From Cystobacter ferrugineus (lineage in GTDB: Bacteria; Myxococcota; Myxococcia; Myxococcales; Myxococcaceae): a DNA stretch of 64,000 nt. The notes under the pieces were generated by a model. It saw nothing but the letters and a program-made list of their open reading frames with translations, made no database searches and was not told the origin of the DNA. Each line of letters opens with the position of its first letter. The stretch's first letter is position 1. Below are positions 26,820-33,910 of the stretch, one piece after another. The position numbers and the translations under genes were made by a program. Location of the stretch: NCBI RefSeq assembly GCF_001887355.1, contig NZ_MPIN01000004.1, positions 62,001-126,000 on the forward strand, given 5' to 3'.

Positions 26820-26952
26820 GGCAGAGGGCGGGAGCTGCTCCCGTCAGTGGCGGTAGACCTCGATGCCCGAACTGTCGAGCCATGGACCCCTGGTTCTCCA
26901 GGGGAGAGAGAGGCCGCGCCCCCTGCCCGTCTGACCGTGAAGGGATGAAGAG

Positions 26953-27408
26953 ATGAGCCACATCCGGGTGAGCGCCTTTCGTTGGGTCCCGCCTTTCGCG
27001 CAGGGATTGGTGCGCGAGTTCCGGGTGCGCTGGGCGCTCGAGGAGGCGGGCCTCGCCTATGAAGAGCTGTTGATCGGGCCGGAGGATCAAACGACCGACG
27101 AGATCGACCTGTTCCACGCCGGGGAGGAGTGGGCGAAGCAGCGCCGGCCCGCGGCGGTCGAGGAGGTGAGGCGGCGGCTGACAGACCTGGCGCGCTGGAT
27201 GGAGGGGCCCAACCACCTCGAGGACCGCTTCACCGCGGCGGATCTGCTCATGACGACGGTGTTGAACATCCTGCGCCACACGCCGCTCGTCGCGGAGCAA
27301 CCGGTGCTCGAGGCCTACCGCGTGCGGTGCGCGGCACGGCCGGCGTACCAGAAGGCGATGGCCGACCACCTGGCCCCCTTCGCCAGGAACGCACCTCCAG
27401 GTACGTAG
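26953..27408 (+). CDS. Internally shortened GST-like protein
   Basis: A 151-residue protein whose N-terminus (VSAFRWVPPFAQGLVREFRVRWALEEAGLAYEELLIGPEDQ) is a GST beta1-alpha1-beta2 segment and whose remainder (EIDLFHAGEEWAKQRRPAAVEEVRRRL through RFTAADLLMTTVLNILRHTPLVAEQPVLEAY) is the GST helical domain. About 60-65 residues normally in between (beta3-beta4, ESGAIVLYL motif and early helices) are absent, yet the frame is preserved. This looks like an in-frame deletion; it may be non-functional. ATG 26953 follows GGGATGAAGAG. Confidence 0.78.
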   Translation: MSHIRVSAFRWVPPFAQGLVREFRVRWALEEAGLAYEELLIGPEDQTTDEIDLFHAGEEWAKQRRPAAVEEVRRRLTDLARWMEGPNHLEDRFTAADLLMTTVLNILRHTPLVAEQPVLEAYRVRCAARPAYQKAMADHLAPFARNAPPGT

Positions 27409-27477
27409 GAACACCCGCACGAAGCGTACGAGCAAGCGGCCCTGGCGCGTCGCGTCATGATGCTTACCCATTGCGCC

Positions 27478-28416
27478 ATGGACGCCATCTCTCTACTCAA
27501 ACAGGACCACGCCACCCTCCGGAAGTTGTTCAAGCGCCACGAGGCGCTCAAGCACGGAGGGGACGTCAGGAAGAAGCAGGAGATCTCCCGGCGAATCATC
27601 CTGGAGCTCTCCATCCACGCCGCCATCGAGGAGCAGGTCTTCTATCCCTCGGTGAAGGCCCACGACCCGAGGTGGATCGAGCGGATCGACGAGTCCCTCG
27701 AGGAGCACCGGGTCGCGAAGTGGGAGCTCGCCGCGATCCAGCGGATGAGCCCGGAGGATCCGCGGTTCGACGCGCGATTCACCGTGCTGGTGCGGAACGT
27801 GCTGCACCACATCGAGGAGGAGGAGAACGGGCTGTTCGCCCGCATCCACCAGACGTTCACCCAGGAGGAACTCGACGCCATGGCGGACGCGCTCGCCCTC
27901 GCGAAGCGAGCGGTGCCGACGCACCCGCACCCGATGCTCCCGGATGAACCCCCTGGCAACCTGGTGATGCCACTGGTGGCGGTGATCGACCGGGGCCGGG
28001 ACCTGGTCACCGAGCTGGTGGAGCGCGGCATGGAGTGGGCACGGCAACTGGCCCAGGTGGGACGCGGGCGCGCGGAGCAGGTGGGCGAGGAGGCACGCAA
28101 GTGGACGCTCGAGGCCCCGGGCCGGGGACTGAAGGTGACCAGCGACATGCTCGAGGAGGCCCGGGACATGGCACGCGACGCGACCCAGAGTGCCCGGCGC
28201 ATGGCGGAGCAGGCGGCGAATGATGCCACGCCTTGGAGGGGCAACGGAGAGCGACGAGGCCATGGCGCGAGCACCCACCGCGCGAAGACGTCCCATCCGC
28301 CAAGACAGCGGGGAAGCATGAGCCGCCAGACGAGCGCCCCCGCCGGAAAGACGGCGCACAAGCGCGCCACGAGCGACAAGGGCAACTCCGCCGGCAAGTC
28401 CGCCCCGAGAGCGTAG
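27478..28416 (+). CDS. Hemerythrin-like (HHE) domain protein
   Basis: A 312-residue protein. The N-terminal ~145 residues form a hemerythrin-like HHE domain: AISLLKQDHATLRKLFKRHE, SIHAAIEEQVFYPSV, ESLEEHRVAKWEL, and RNVLHHIEEEENGLFARI provide the His/Glu di-iron ligands. Residues about 170-260 are an amphipathic helical stretch, and the C-terminal 70 residues are Lys/Arg/Ala/Ser-rich and probably disordered, unusual for HHE proteins and possibly DNA-binding. ATG 27478 is preferred over ATG 27457 because the HHE domain starts immediately. May sense O2 or NO, or store iron. Confidence 0.88.
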   Translation: MDAISLLKQDHATLRKLFKRHEALKHGGDVRKKQEISRRIILELSIHAAIEEQVFYPSVKAHDPRWIERIDESLEEHRVAKWELAAIQRMSPEDPRFDARFTVLVRNVLHHIEEEENGLFARIHQTFTQEELDAMADALALAKRAVPTHPHPMLPDEPPGNLVMPLVAVIDRGRDLVTELVERGMEWARQLAQVGRGRAEQVGEEARKWTLEAPGRGLKVTSDMLEEARDMARDATQSARRMAEQAANDATPWRGNGERRGHGASTHRAKTSHPPRQRGSMSRQTSAPAGKTAHKRATSDKGNSAGKSAPRA

Positions 28417-28526
28417 ACTCCGCGCGATGCATTCCCCCTCGGGAGGGGGCCACCCCGCGGAGCGAAGAGGCCTCGAGACGTCGATTCCTCTACGCCTGGG
28501 CCTCGTCGCCATGGTCTGGTGCCAGG

Positions 28527-29279
28527 ATGTCGCTCTCTCGAAAATCCATCATCCTCAGCGTCTACGCTCCAGAGATCGAGAGAGATGACGAGCGCATTCT
28601 CACCGTTGCGCAAGGGATGGGGCACACGCCTCCTGGCTTGCGCCTGGCCTGGTCGATCTCCCACGAGGGGCGGTTCATGCCATCGCCTCAGCGCAATGCA
28701 TGGCTCGGCGAAGAGGCCCCGCACGAGGAACTTCCGAGATCTCGCGGTGGAGACGAGGGTCACCTCGTGACACTCATCGGGTGGGAGCGGCCAGCGGCCC
28801 ATTCTCCGGGAGGGCGGGCCCAATTCGAAGTCCATGCGAAGTGGCCATTGGGCGCGGTCGACAGCGTGGCGGCGGAGGATTTGCTGGAGCGTGTGGCGGA
28901 GGGAGTCCGCGCGTACTGGGGGAATGCGACGCCGAACGACATGGTGGCGGGGATGGAACCGCGAGTCCCTCCTACGGGGCGGCCCATGGTCGAGCGCCCG
29001 GAGAACACCCGCCGCCCGGAGATTCCACGGCACCTGGGGTGGCTGAACTACTGGTCGGCCACTGCCGCACACGCCCTCGGCTTTCCGGATCCCGAGCGTG
29101 ACGCGGACCTGCTCTCGCGGGCGAAGCGCACCGCGACAGGCGGGTGGATGGTGCGGCTCACGGACACGCCGCTCGACCTGGGCAATCCCACCCACATCGA
29201 TGCGCTCCTGCGCGGATACGAGCGATTTCCGCAGATGGGCGGAAGGCCTGTCGACCGCGCCTTCAGCGGCGCATCATGA
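28527..29279 (+). CDS. DUF5953 family protein
   Basis: A 250-residue soluble protein recognised as DUF5953, a family I know mainly from myxobacteria: LVYAPEIE-like N-terminus (ILSVYAPEIERDDERIL), LRLAWSISHEGR, VTLIGWERPA, VHAKWPLGAVDSVAAEDLLERVAEG, IPRHLGWLNYWSATAAHALGFPDPERD, TATGGWMVRLTDTPLDLGNPTHIDALLRGYERFP. Function unknown; often found near toxin/immunity loci, which would fit an immunity role. The ATG at 28527 aligns with the usual family start. Confidence 0.85.
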   Translation: MSLSRKSIILSVYAPEIERDDERILTVAQGMGHTPPGLRLAWSISHEGRFMPSPQRNAWLGEEAPHEELPRSRGGDEGHLVTLIGWERPAAHSPGGRAQFEVHAKWPLGAVDSVAAEDLLERVAEGVRAYWGNATPNDMVAGMEPRVPPTGRPMVERPENTRRPEIPRHLGWLNYWSATAAHALGFPDPERDADLLSRAKRTATGGWMVRLTDTPLDLGNPTHIDALLRGYERFPQMGGRPVDRAFSGAS

Positions 29280-29296
29280 ACTGACCGACGAAGATT

Positions 29297-29337
29297 ACTT
29301 AGCTCTTGCGCTAAGTTTCCCCGCCGTGATACTTAGC
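29297..29337. promoter_or_regulatory. Operator upstream of the ArsR gene
   Basis: ACTTAGC (29297-29303) and GCTAAGT (29310-29316) form a dyad; a third ACTTAGC half-site occurs at 29331-29337, right next to the ATG at 29341. The arrangement strongly suggests autoregulation by the ArsR-type protein. Confidence 0.7.
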
Positions 29338-29340
29338 TTC

Positions 29341-29685
29341 ATGGCACAGTATTCAGAACAACTGGACGGCATCTTCCAGGCGCTGGCCGACCCCACTCGC
29401 CGAGCGGTGTTGGGACGGCTGGGCAAGGGCCCCGCGAGCATCAGCGAACTGGCGAAGCCTTTCGATATGGCGTTGCCGTCCTTCATGAAACACATCCATC
29501 TGCTCGAAGAGAGCGGATGGATCCAGACGCGCAAGGAAGGTCGCGTGCGGACCTGCGCCCTTCAGAAAAAGCCATTCGCCGCGGTCGAGACATGGCTGAC
29601 CGAACAGCGCTCCCTTTGGGAAGGCCGTACCGACCGGCTCGAGTTGTTTGTCACCACCCTGCAGAAAAAGGAAGAATCGGAATGA
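29341..29685 (+). CDS. ArsR-family regulator
   Basis: A 114-residue winged-helix repressor. Seen: LDGIFQALADPTRRAVLGRLGKGPASISELAKPFDMALPSFMKHIHLLEESGWIQTRKEGRVRTCAL, an ArsR HTH without the metal-binding cysteines. Such proteins paired with a SRPBCC gene are common in bacteria. The ATG at 29341 is the only sensible start after the operator. Its stop overlaps the SRPBCC start (ATGA at 29682-29685). Confidence 0.93.
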   Translation: MAQYSEQLDGIFQALADPTRRAVLGRLGKGPASISELAKPFDMALPSFMKHIHLLEESGWIQTRKEGRVRTCALQKKPFAAVETWLTEQRSLWEGRTDRLELFVTTLQKKEESE

Positions 29686-30158
29686 GCCTCTCTGTGAATC
29701 CAGAACTCGACCTGACCATCTCGCGAGTCATCAAGGCGCCCCGGTCGGCCGTCTGGCACGCCTGGACGGACCGCGCGAGCTTCGAGCAGTGGTGGGTTCC
29801 CGCGCCAGCCCGATGCAGGGTCCAGGAGATGGAACTCCGTCCCGGCGGTTCACTCGTCACCCTGCTCAGCGAGAACGGTGGCGACTTCATGCCGCATCTG
29901 CGGGGCTGTTTTCTCGCCATCGACGAACTCGAACGTCTCGTCTTCACGAATTCCCTGGTCGGTGGATGGAGGCCCGCGGAGGAACCCTTCATGACCGCGA
30001 TCATCACCCTGCGGGAGCATCCGCTGGGCACCGACTACACCGCCCACGTGATGCACAAGAGCAACGCCGATCGAAACATGCATGAGAAAATGGGCTTCTA
30101 CGATGGGTGGGGCACCGTCACGGAGCAGCTCGCCCGGCTCGTGGAGCGGCGGTCGTAG
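29682..30158 (+). CDS. SRPBCC (AHSA1-like) family protein
   Basis: A 158-residue START-like protein. Seen: LTISRVIKAPRSAVWHAWTDRASFEQWWVPAPARC, MELRPGG, FTNSL and a C-terminal KMGFYDGWGTVTEQLARLV, the AHSA1/polyketide-cyclase-like pattern. It is translationally coupled to the ArsR gene and is the last intact chromosomal gene before the tRNA-Pro integration site. Ligand unknown; in this layout the SRPBCC protein is usually co-regulated by its ArsR partner. Confidence 0.92.
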   Translation: MSLSVNPELDLTISRVIKAPRSAVWHAWTDRASFEQWWVPAPARCRVQEMELRPGGSLVTLLSENGGDFMPHLRGCFLAIDELERLVFTNSLVGGWRPAEEPFMTAIITLREHPLGTDYTAHVMHKSNADRNMHEKMGFYDGWGTVTEQLARLVERRS

Positions 30159-30162
30159 CCAG

Positions 30163-30330
30163 GGGCCCTGTCGGGTCTGCCGGTGCGAGGAGTGCGGCGA
30201 CGAGGAGCGGAAGTCCCACGCCGTACCCGGCGCCTGCCCCCACGGCGGCATGAAGCTCTGGCCCCGGGCGCTCCCCCGCCCGCTCCGCTTCCACGACCCG
30301 CGGCACGCGACGGCCACCTTGCTTGCGCCG
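30163..30330 (+). pseudogene. 3' remnant of a tRNA-Pro-type integrase, outside the present left att
   Basis: The frame encodes CRVCRCEECGDEERKSHAVPGACPHGGMKLWPRALPRPLRFHDPRHATATLL. The segment MKLWPRALPRPLRFHD is identical to that of the intact integrase at 41023-42207, followed by HDPRHATATLL against HDLRHTTATLL. It therefore spans the Cys insert and the HxxRH box. Upstream sequence belongs to the intact SRPBCC gene, and the downstream Tyr region is missing. It lies 68 bp left of the direct repeat at 30398, so it is a scar of a different, earlier element. Confidence 0.8.
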
Positions 30331-30349
30331 GAGGGCTCCGAGGAAAAAC

Positions 30350-30396
30350 AAAAGCCCTGGAGTCTCGCTGTAAGTCCGCGAAACTCCAGGGCTTTT
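30350..30396 (-). terminator. tRNA-Pro terminator preserved at the left att copy
   Basis: AAAAGCCCTGGAGT (30350-30363) pairs perfectly with ACTCCAGGGCTTTT (30383-30396), a 14-bp stem. On the minus strand it is followed by a T-rich run (complement of 30341-30353). It ends 2 bp from the 51-bp repeat, as expected for the original transcription terminator of the tRNA before the element was inserted. Confidence 0.85.
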
Positions 30397-30448
<52 letters not shown>

Positions 30449-30560
30449 GCCGGGGACCGTCCAGGGGTTATCAGCGGTTCACAACCCGTTGTAAATACTC
30501 GGGTTTCTGGAGTCGGACCGGTCCAGCCGTCCCATCCGGTATGCGAGGGCACCAAGGATT

Positions 30561-30580
30561 TTGCTGCTACCTTGCTGCTG
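30561..30580 (+). repeat. Inner-end repeat, left copy
   Basis: TTGCTGCTACCTTGCTGCTG is two TTGCTGCT units 11 bases apart. An 18/20 match occurs at 44068-44087 in the same orientation, just inside the right end. Both lie within about 115 bp of an att copy, a position expected of integrase arm-type sites. Confidence 0.5.
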
Positions 30581-30600
30581 CACCCTGCCCCGCTGCTGCC

Positions 30601-30759
30601 GGGTCCGGCGAGCCTGGCCGGCTGCTGAGCATCCGGGAAGTCGCGCAGCGGCTTGGGGTGGGCCGGGCCACCCTGTGCGAACGAGGTCCATTCCTCGGGT
30701 GGAGCCGGGTAAACCCCCGAGATTACTGGACGCTGGCGTTCATCCACGTTCACCAGTGA
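30601..30759 (+). pseudogene. Fragment of an excisionase-like HTH gene
   Basis: The frame encodes LLSIREVAQRLGVGRATLCERG, which reads like the start of a helix-turn-helix excisionase/MerR-type domain, then loses sense and stops at 30757-30759. The N-terminal part lacks a clear start. It sits just inside the left end and is most likely a decayed relic, distinct from the intact excisionase-like gene at 40760. Confidence 0.5.
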
Positions 30760-30832
30760 CCGGCCGATTACGTACAGATTACGTACCGCGCTCCCCCAGA
30801 TAGGGACCCAGAGCAACTCTCATATGTTCCGC

Positions 30833-31561
30833 CTACTTCACGACGACGCTTTTCAGCCCCGTTCGCACCTCGAAATCACGAGCCAGCCGCTCCATTTCCT
30901 TCGGATCCTCGCAGCCCAAACTGAATGAGAAGGTCGGTGCTGTCGGATGCTGGTAGAGCAGAAGACCGGCGTCGCCGCGCTCGTAAAGCGCGCAACGCTC
31001 GGCGGGAGGGATGCGCTTGAAGCCCTTCTCTTCGGCCAGAGCAGACACGAGGTCCGATCGGTATCGGACAGCGACACCGGGGTCCTCCGGCGACGAGAAA
31101 TCCCGACGATAAGGCAGCAACGGCAGGCGAAGCTCCTTGAAGGCCTCGTAGTAGAGAAACTCCTCTAGGCCCGCGTGTTTGGGATGACTGGCCACAGGAG
31201 GGAAGTCCTCATCCAGCGGCATGCGGACGAGCATGCAGTCGTCAACGCCATGGGGCATCGAACGATCGAGAAAGTAGTCCCAGCCGGCAAGCCCGTCGTC
31301 TCCCGCCACATAGATGTAGCGCCCGTGCCGCAGCCATCGCATGGCTTGGTAGGTGTAGATGCTCCCGGGGATGGAGAAGTCGGCCTCAGCAAGCTCAAGG
31401 TCACCCATGCTAGCGCCCATCGTTTGCAGGAATCGACGGTAGGCGCCCGGCAGGGGCCCTGCGTGTTCCTCCAGGAGCGCAATGTCTATCTCGTCCGCTG
31501 GCACGGCCTCCTTGGAGAAACCGGGGCGGTACTTTTCAATGAACTCGACGAGTGCCTTCAT
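30833..31561 (-). CDS. SMI1/KNR4-family immunity protein of the T6SS cargo operon
   Basis: A 242-residue SUKH-type immunity protein. Seen: LLEEHAGPLPGAYRRFLQTMGAS (SUKH helix and turn), DDGLAGWDYFLDRS, PKHAGLEEFLYYEAFKELRL, then a second C-terminal domain with FKRIPPAERCALYERGDAGLLLYQHPTAPTFSF, making it longer than single-domain relatives. It is the last gene of the cargo operon, 15 bp after the DUF4150 effector, and should neutralise that effector. The assignment to the effector is from gene order. Confidence 0.85.
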   Translation of the reverse strand: MKALVEFIEKYRPGFSKEAVPADEIDIALLEEHAGPLPGAYRRFLQTMGASMGDLELAEADFSIPGSIYTYQAMRWLRHGRYIYVAGDDGLAGWDYFLDRSMPHGVDDCMLVRMPLDEDFPPVASHPKHAGLEEFLYYEAFKELRLPLLPYRRDFSSPEDPGVAVRYRSDLVSALAEEKGFKRIPPAERCALYERGDAGLLLYQHPTAPTFSFSLGCEDPKEMERLARDFEVRTGLKSVVVK

Positions 31562-31576
31562 GGTCGCTCCTCTGAA

Positions 31577-32830
31577 TCAGCCGCACTTCGTATCGCAGTA
31601 CAGGGCGGCAAGCTTCTCCTGGCACTGCGAACAAGAAGGCACGTTCTCGCCGGTCTTGAAGCGCTGTTTGCGCTCCTCTACGGTGAGATTCTTCGTCACC
31701 GGGTCCTCTACCACAGCTTGGAAAGTTATCTGGGGCCCCTTGCTGGGCTTGAGTCCCTTCACCGCTGGAGAGAACCACCGCTCGATGAGTTGCTTGGGCT
31801 TGTGTCCCTGGGTCTTCTCCATGATCTGCCTGGCAGCACACTGCCACTCGTCTTGCGCGTCATCGGTTCCCCACGTGACAGGGGGGCTCGCGCACTCGAA
31901 ACCTGCCGATGACACAGCCCTCTCGAAGACCGGAGGTGCTCGACCTGAGCAGGCCGCGAGCTTCTTGCCTTTTTTGCCTTTGCAAACGCAAACGCAGAGC
32001 ATGACACCGAGCATGTAGCCCTTGAAAAAGGTGGCGTTGCCCCTGTCCCATCGAAGCACGGCGTTCGCCTTAAAGAACGACATGAGCGCATCGACCTTGG
32101 CTTCAAGAGCCGGGATTTCGCCCGTCAACGCTGCCAGCTCTTGTTTCTCTGCGGGGTTCAGCCCGCGTTTGTCGCGCTTGGTCTCCAGGTCTTTGCTCCT
32201 CCGCCGCTTCGAGGTCAGGTCCACGTGCGCTTGGTTCAAATCGCGAATCTTCCCCTTCTGGGCGTCGAACGATTTCCGCACTGCCTTGAACAGCGTACGG
32301 ATCATCTCTAGCGTCTCTACACCCGCTTCCAGCGGGTGCGTCTTCCCGCACCGCCCGCATGGCTTGTCGTCACCGTAGGTGACCGAGACCACCTTGGCCA
32401 TCTGGACGATCCCCGACATGGTAGCCGCGTTGGCGGGGCTTCCCGAGGGGCCGCAGTTGTTGAGCATGGGGTCGCTCAGTAGCTGGACGTTCTTGCCCTC
32501 GATCTGGACGTTCATCGAGCCAGGCCCCAGGAACTTCGTGGGACCGTGGGTGTTGCTGGAGACGAGGCCACCACCGGTACCCTTGCTGGCCATATCGCCC
32601 TGGCTGCCGAAGCTGGCGCCGGTAATGGCGACGGGCTGACCATCTATCGTCACTGTCTTGGAGTAGCCCTTTGGCGAATCGCCACTATTGCCGATATTGG
32701 GCAGGGGCGTGGGCACGAAGGGGGCCGGCGGGCCGGGCATCTTGCAGACGTTGGGGAGGGTGGCGGCGGCGATGCCAGAGCTGCCCTTGGTGACGGGGGT
32801 CTTGGGGGAATTGATGGCTACCGTGCCCAT
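31577..32830 (-). CDS. DUF4150 (PAAR-like) T6SS effector with Cys-rich C-terminal domain
   Basis: A 417-residue effector. Residues 1-125 are a DUF4150/PAAR-like domain (PLPNIGNSGDSPKGYSKTVTIDGQPVAITGASFGSQGDM), which caps the T6SS spike; CGRCGKTHPL (158-167) closes this part. Residues about 170-255 are a charged coiled-coil stalk. The C-terminal toxin has Cys279, Cys281, Cys283 and Cys294, WQCAARQIMEK (Cys331) and SCSQCQEKL (Cys400, Cys403). The CxxC plus upstream CA pattern recalls the zinc site of deaminase-fold toxins, but the expected Glu is Ala333, so activity is uncertain. The start overlaps the ketosynthase-like gene by 13 bp. Confidence 0.85.
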   Translation of the reverse strand: MGTVAINSPKTPVTKGSSGIAAATLPNVCKMPGPPAPFVPTPLPNIGNSGDSPKGYSKTVTIDGQPVAITGASFGSQGDMASKGTGGGLVSSNTHGPTKFLGPGSMNVQIEGKNVQLLSDPMLNNCGPSGSPANAATMSGIVQMAKVVSVTYGDDKPCGRCGKTHPLEAGVETLEMIRTLFKAVRKSFDAQKGKIRDLNQAHVDLTSKRRRSKDLETKRDKRGLNPAEKQELAALTGEIPALEAKVDALMSFFKANAVLRWDRGNATFFKGYMLGVMLCVCVCKGKKGKKLAACSGRAPPVFERAVSSAGFECASPPVTWGTDDAQDEWQCAARQIMEKTQGHKPKQLIERWFSPAVKGLKPSKGPQITFQAVVEDPVTKNLTVEERKQRFKTGENVPSCSQCQEKLAALYCDTKCG

Positions 32831-33909
32831 GGTCGGATTCCTCCTCCACGTTCGGGGTTTGGATCCTCAAGTAGAACAGCGGCTCGCAGGCCGGCGTCGG
32901 AGCTACCCCAGACCAGCGAGCGTGGACCGCGCGCGTACCTGCGCCGCCAGGCCTGTGCGCTCATCACCAGATTCAGCGCTCCGGTGGCGGCACCCACGTC
33001 GCCGCAACTCCGCACAGGCGTCTGGATGGCAGAGGCATCGCGGAACGCTGTCCCGAGCCGCAACGCCACGAAGCCCCACTCCTCCGAGCGGTAGCGGTCA
33101 CCGTTGATGTCGCAATGAATGTTCTCAACCGTCTCTCGCGAGCCGTCGAGCGACGCAAGCGCCTTGCTCACGGCGGAGGTCAGCCCCTCGCCCAGATTGA
33201 GCGCATCCGTGTTGATCAGCCGGGTCTCACGGGCGGTGGCGGAGGCGCGCACGGTGGCGGCGGGAGTCAGGCCTAGCCGGCGTGCGTCGGAGGCGGCCAC
33301 CAGCGCCACGAAGGCGGCGGCCTCGCCGGGAGCGAAACCGGTACGCGATCCTTCCTCAAGCCACTGGTTGTTCTCGCGTAGCCAGGCCAGCGTCTCGATG
33401 TCGAGGTAGCTGTCGACACCGCCCACTAGCACCAGGGGGCAACGCCCGGCGCGGCCGACCCGCGTGACGGCCTCCTGCAGCCCATCCAGCGCCGCAGCAT
33501 GGCCGGAGAGGCGCGGCTCGATTCGTAGGCGCAGGCTCCCTCCCCCAACAGCACCCAACGCGGCAACCACCTGCGGGACGTCGGACGCCTCCCATCCGGG
33601 GCGCTCCTCAGGGAGTCCCACGAGCACCGGCACCTCGGCGTTCAGGTACGCCGCCGTCGGAGCCAGCTTCCCAATGACCTCCGCCAGCGCCGCCGCTCCC
33701 AGCACGGCCATGCGCCCCGCTCCACCCCACTCGTTTGGGTCGAGCAACCCGTCCCGCCCGACGAACGAATCGGATTCGCCGCCCAGTTCCGGCACCTGAA
33801 CACGTCGCACCCGGCTGATGCCCGCACGTACGGCCGCTGCCACGCCCTCGGCCGTCGACCCCACCGGCGCGCGCGCTCCTGCGGCGACGATCTGCACATC
33901 CGCGCTCAT
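32818..33909 (-). CDS. Ketosynthase/thiolase-like protein of T6SS cargo operon
   Basis: A 363-residue protein with a 3-oxoacyl-ACP-synthase-like fold: LVLVGGVDSYLDIETLAWL, GFAPGEAAAFVALV, NIHCDINGDRYRSEEWGF and SCGDVGAATGALNLVM (the thiolase-fold C-terminal GxxGA loop). The canonical catalytic Cys motif is not evident in the nucleophile region, suggesting a non-enzymatic role. Homologues of this type recur between DUF2169 and DUF4150 genes in T6SS cargo clusters, where they are thought to assist effector handling. It follows DUF2169 with a 1-bp gap and overlaps the effector gene by 13 bp. Confidence 0.8.
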   Translation of the reverse strand: MSADVQIVAAGARAPVGSTAEGVAAAVRAGISRVRRVQVPELGGESDSFVGRDGLLDPNEWGGAGRMAVLGAAALAEVIGKLAPTAAYLNAEVPVLVGLPEERPGWEASDVPQVVAALGAVGGGSLRLRIEPRLSGHAAALDGLQEAVTRVGRAGRCPLVLVGGVDSYLDIETLAWLRENNQWLEEGSRTGFAPGEAAAFVALVAASDARRLGLTPAATVRASATARETRLINTDALNLGEGLTSAVSKALASLDGSRETVENIHCDINGDRYRSEEWGFVALRLGTAFRDASAIQTPVRSCGDVGAATGALNLVMSAQAWRRRYARGPRSLVWGSSDAGLRAAVLLEDPNPERGGGIRPWAR

Positions 33910-33910
33910 C

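Noticed and set aside
30766-30788. Repeated GATTACGTAC in the left part of the element
   Set aside because: Two ten-base copies with no further context; too short to call a functional site.
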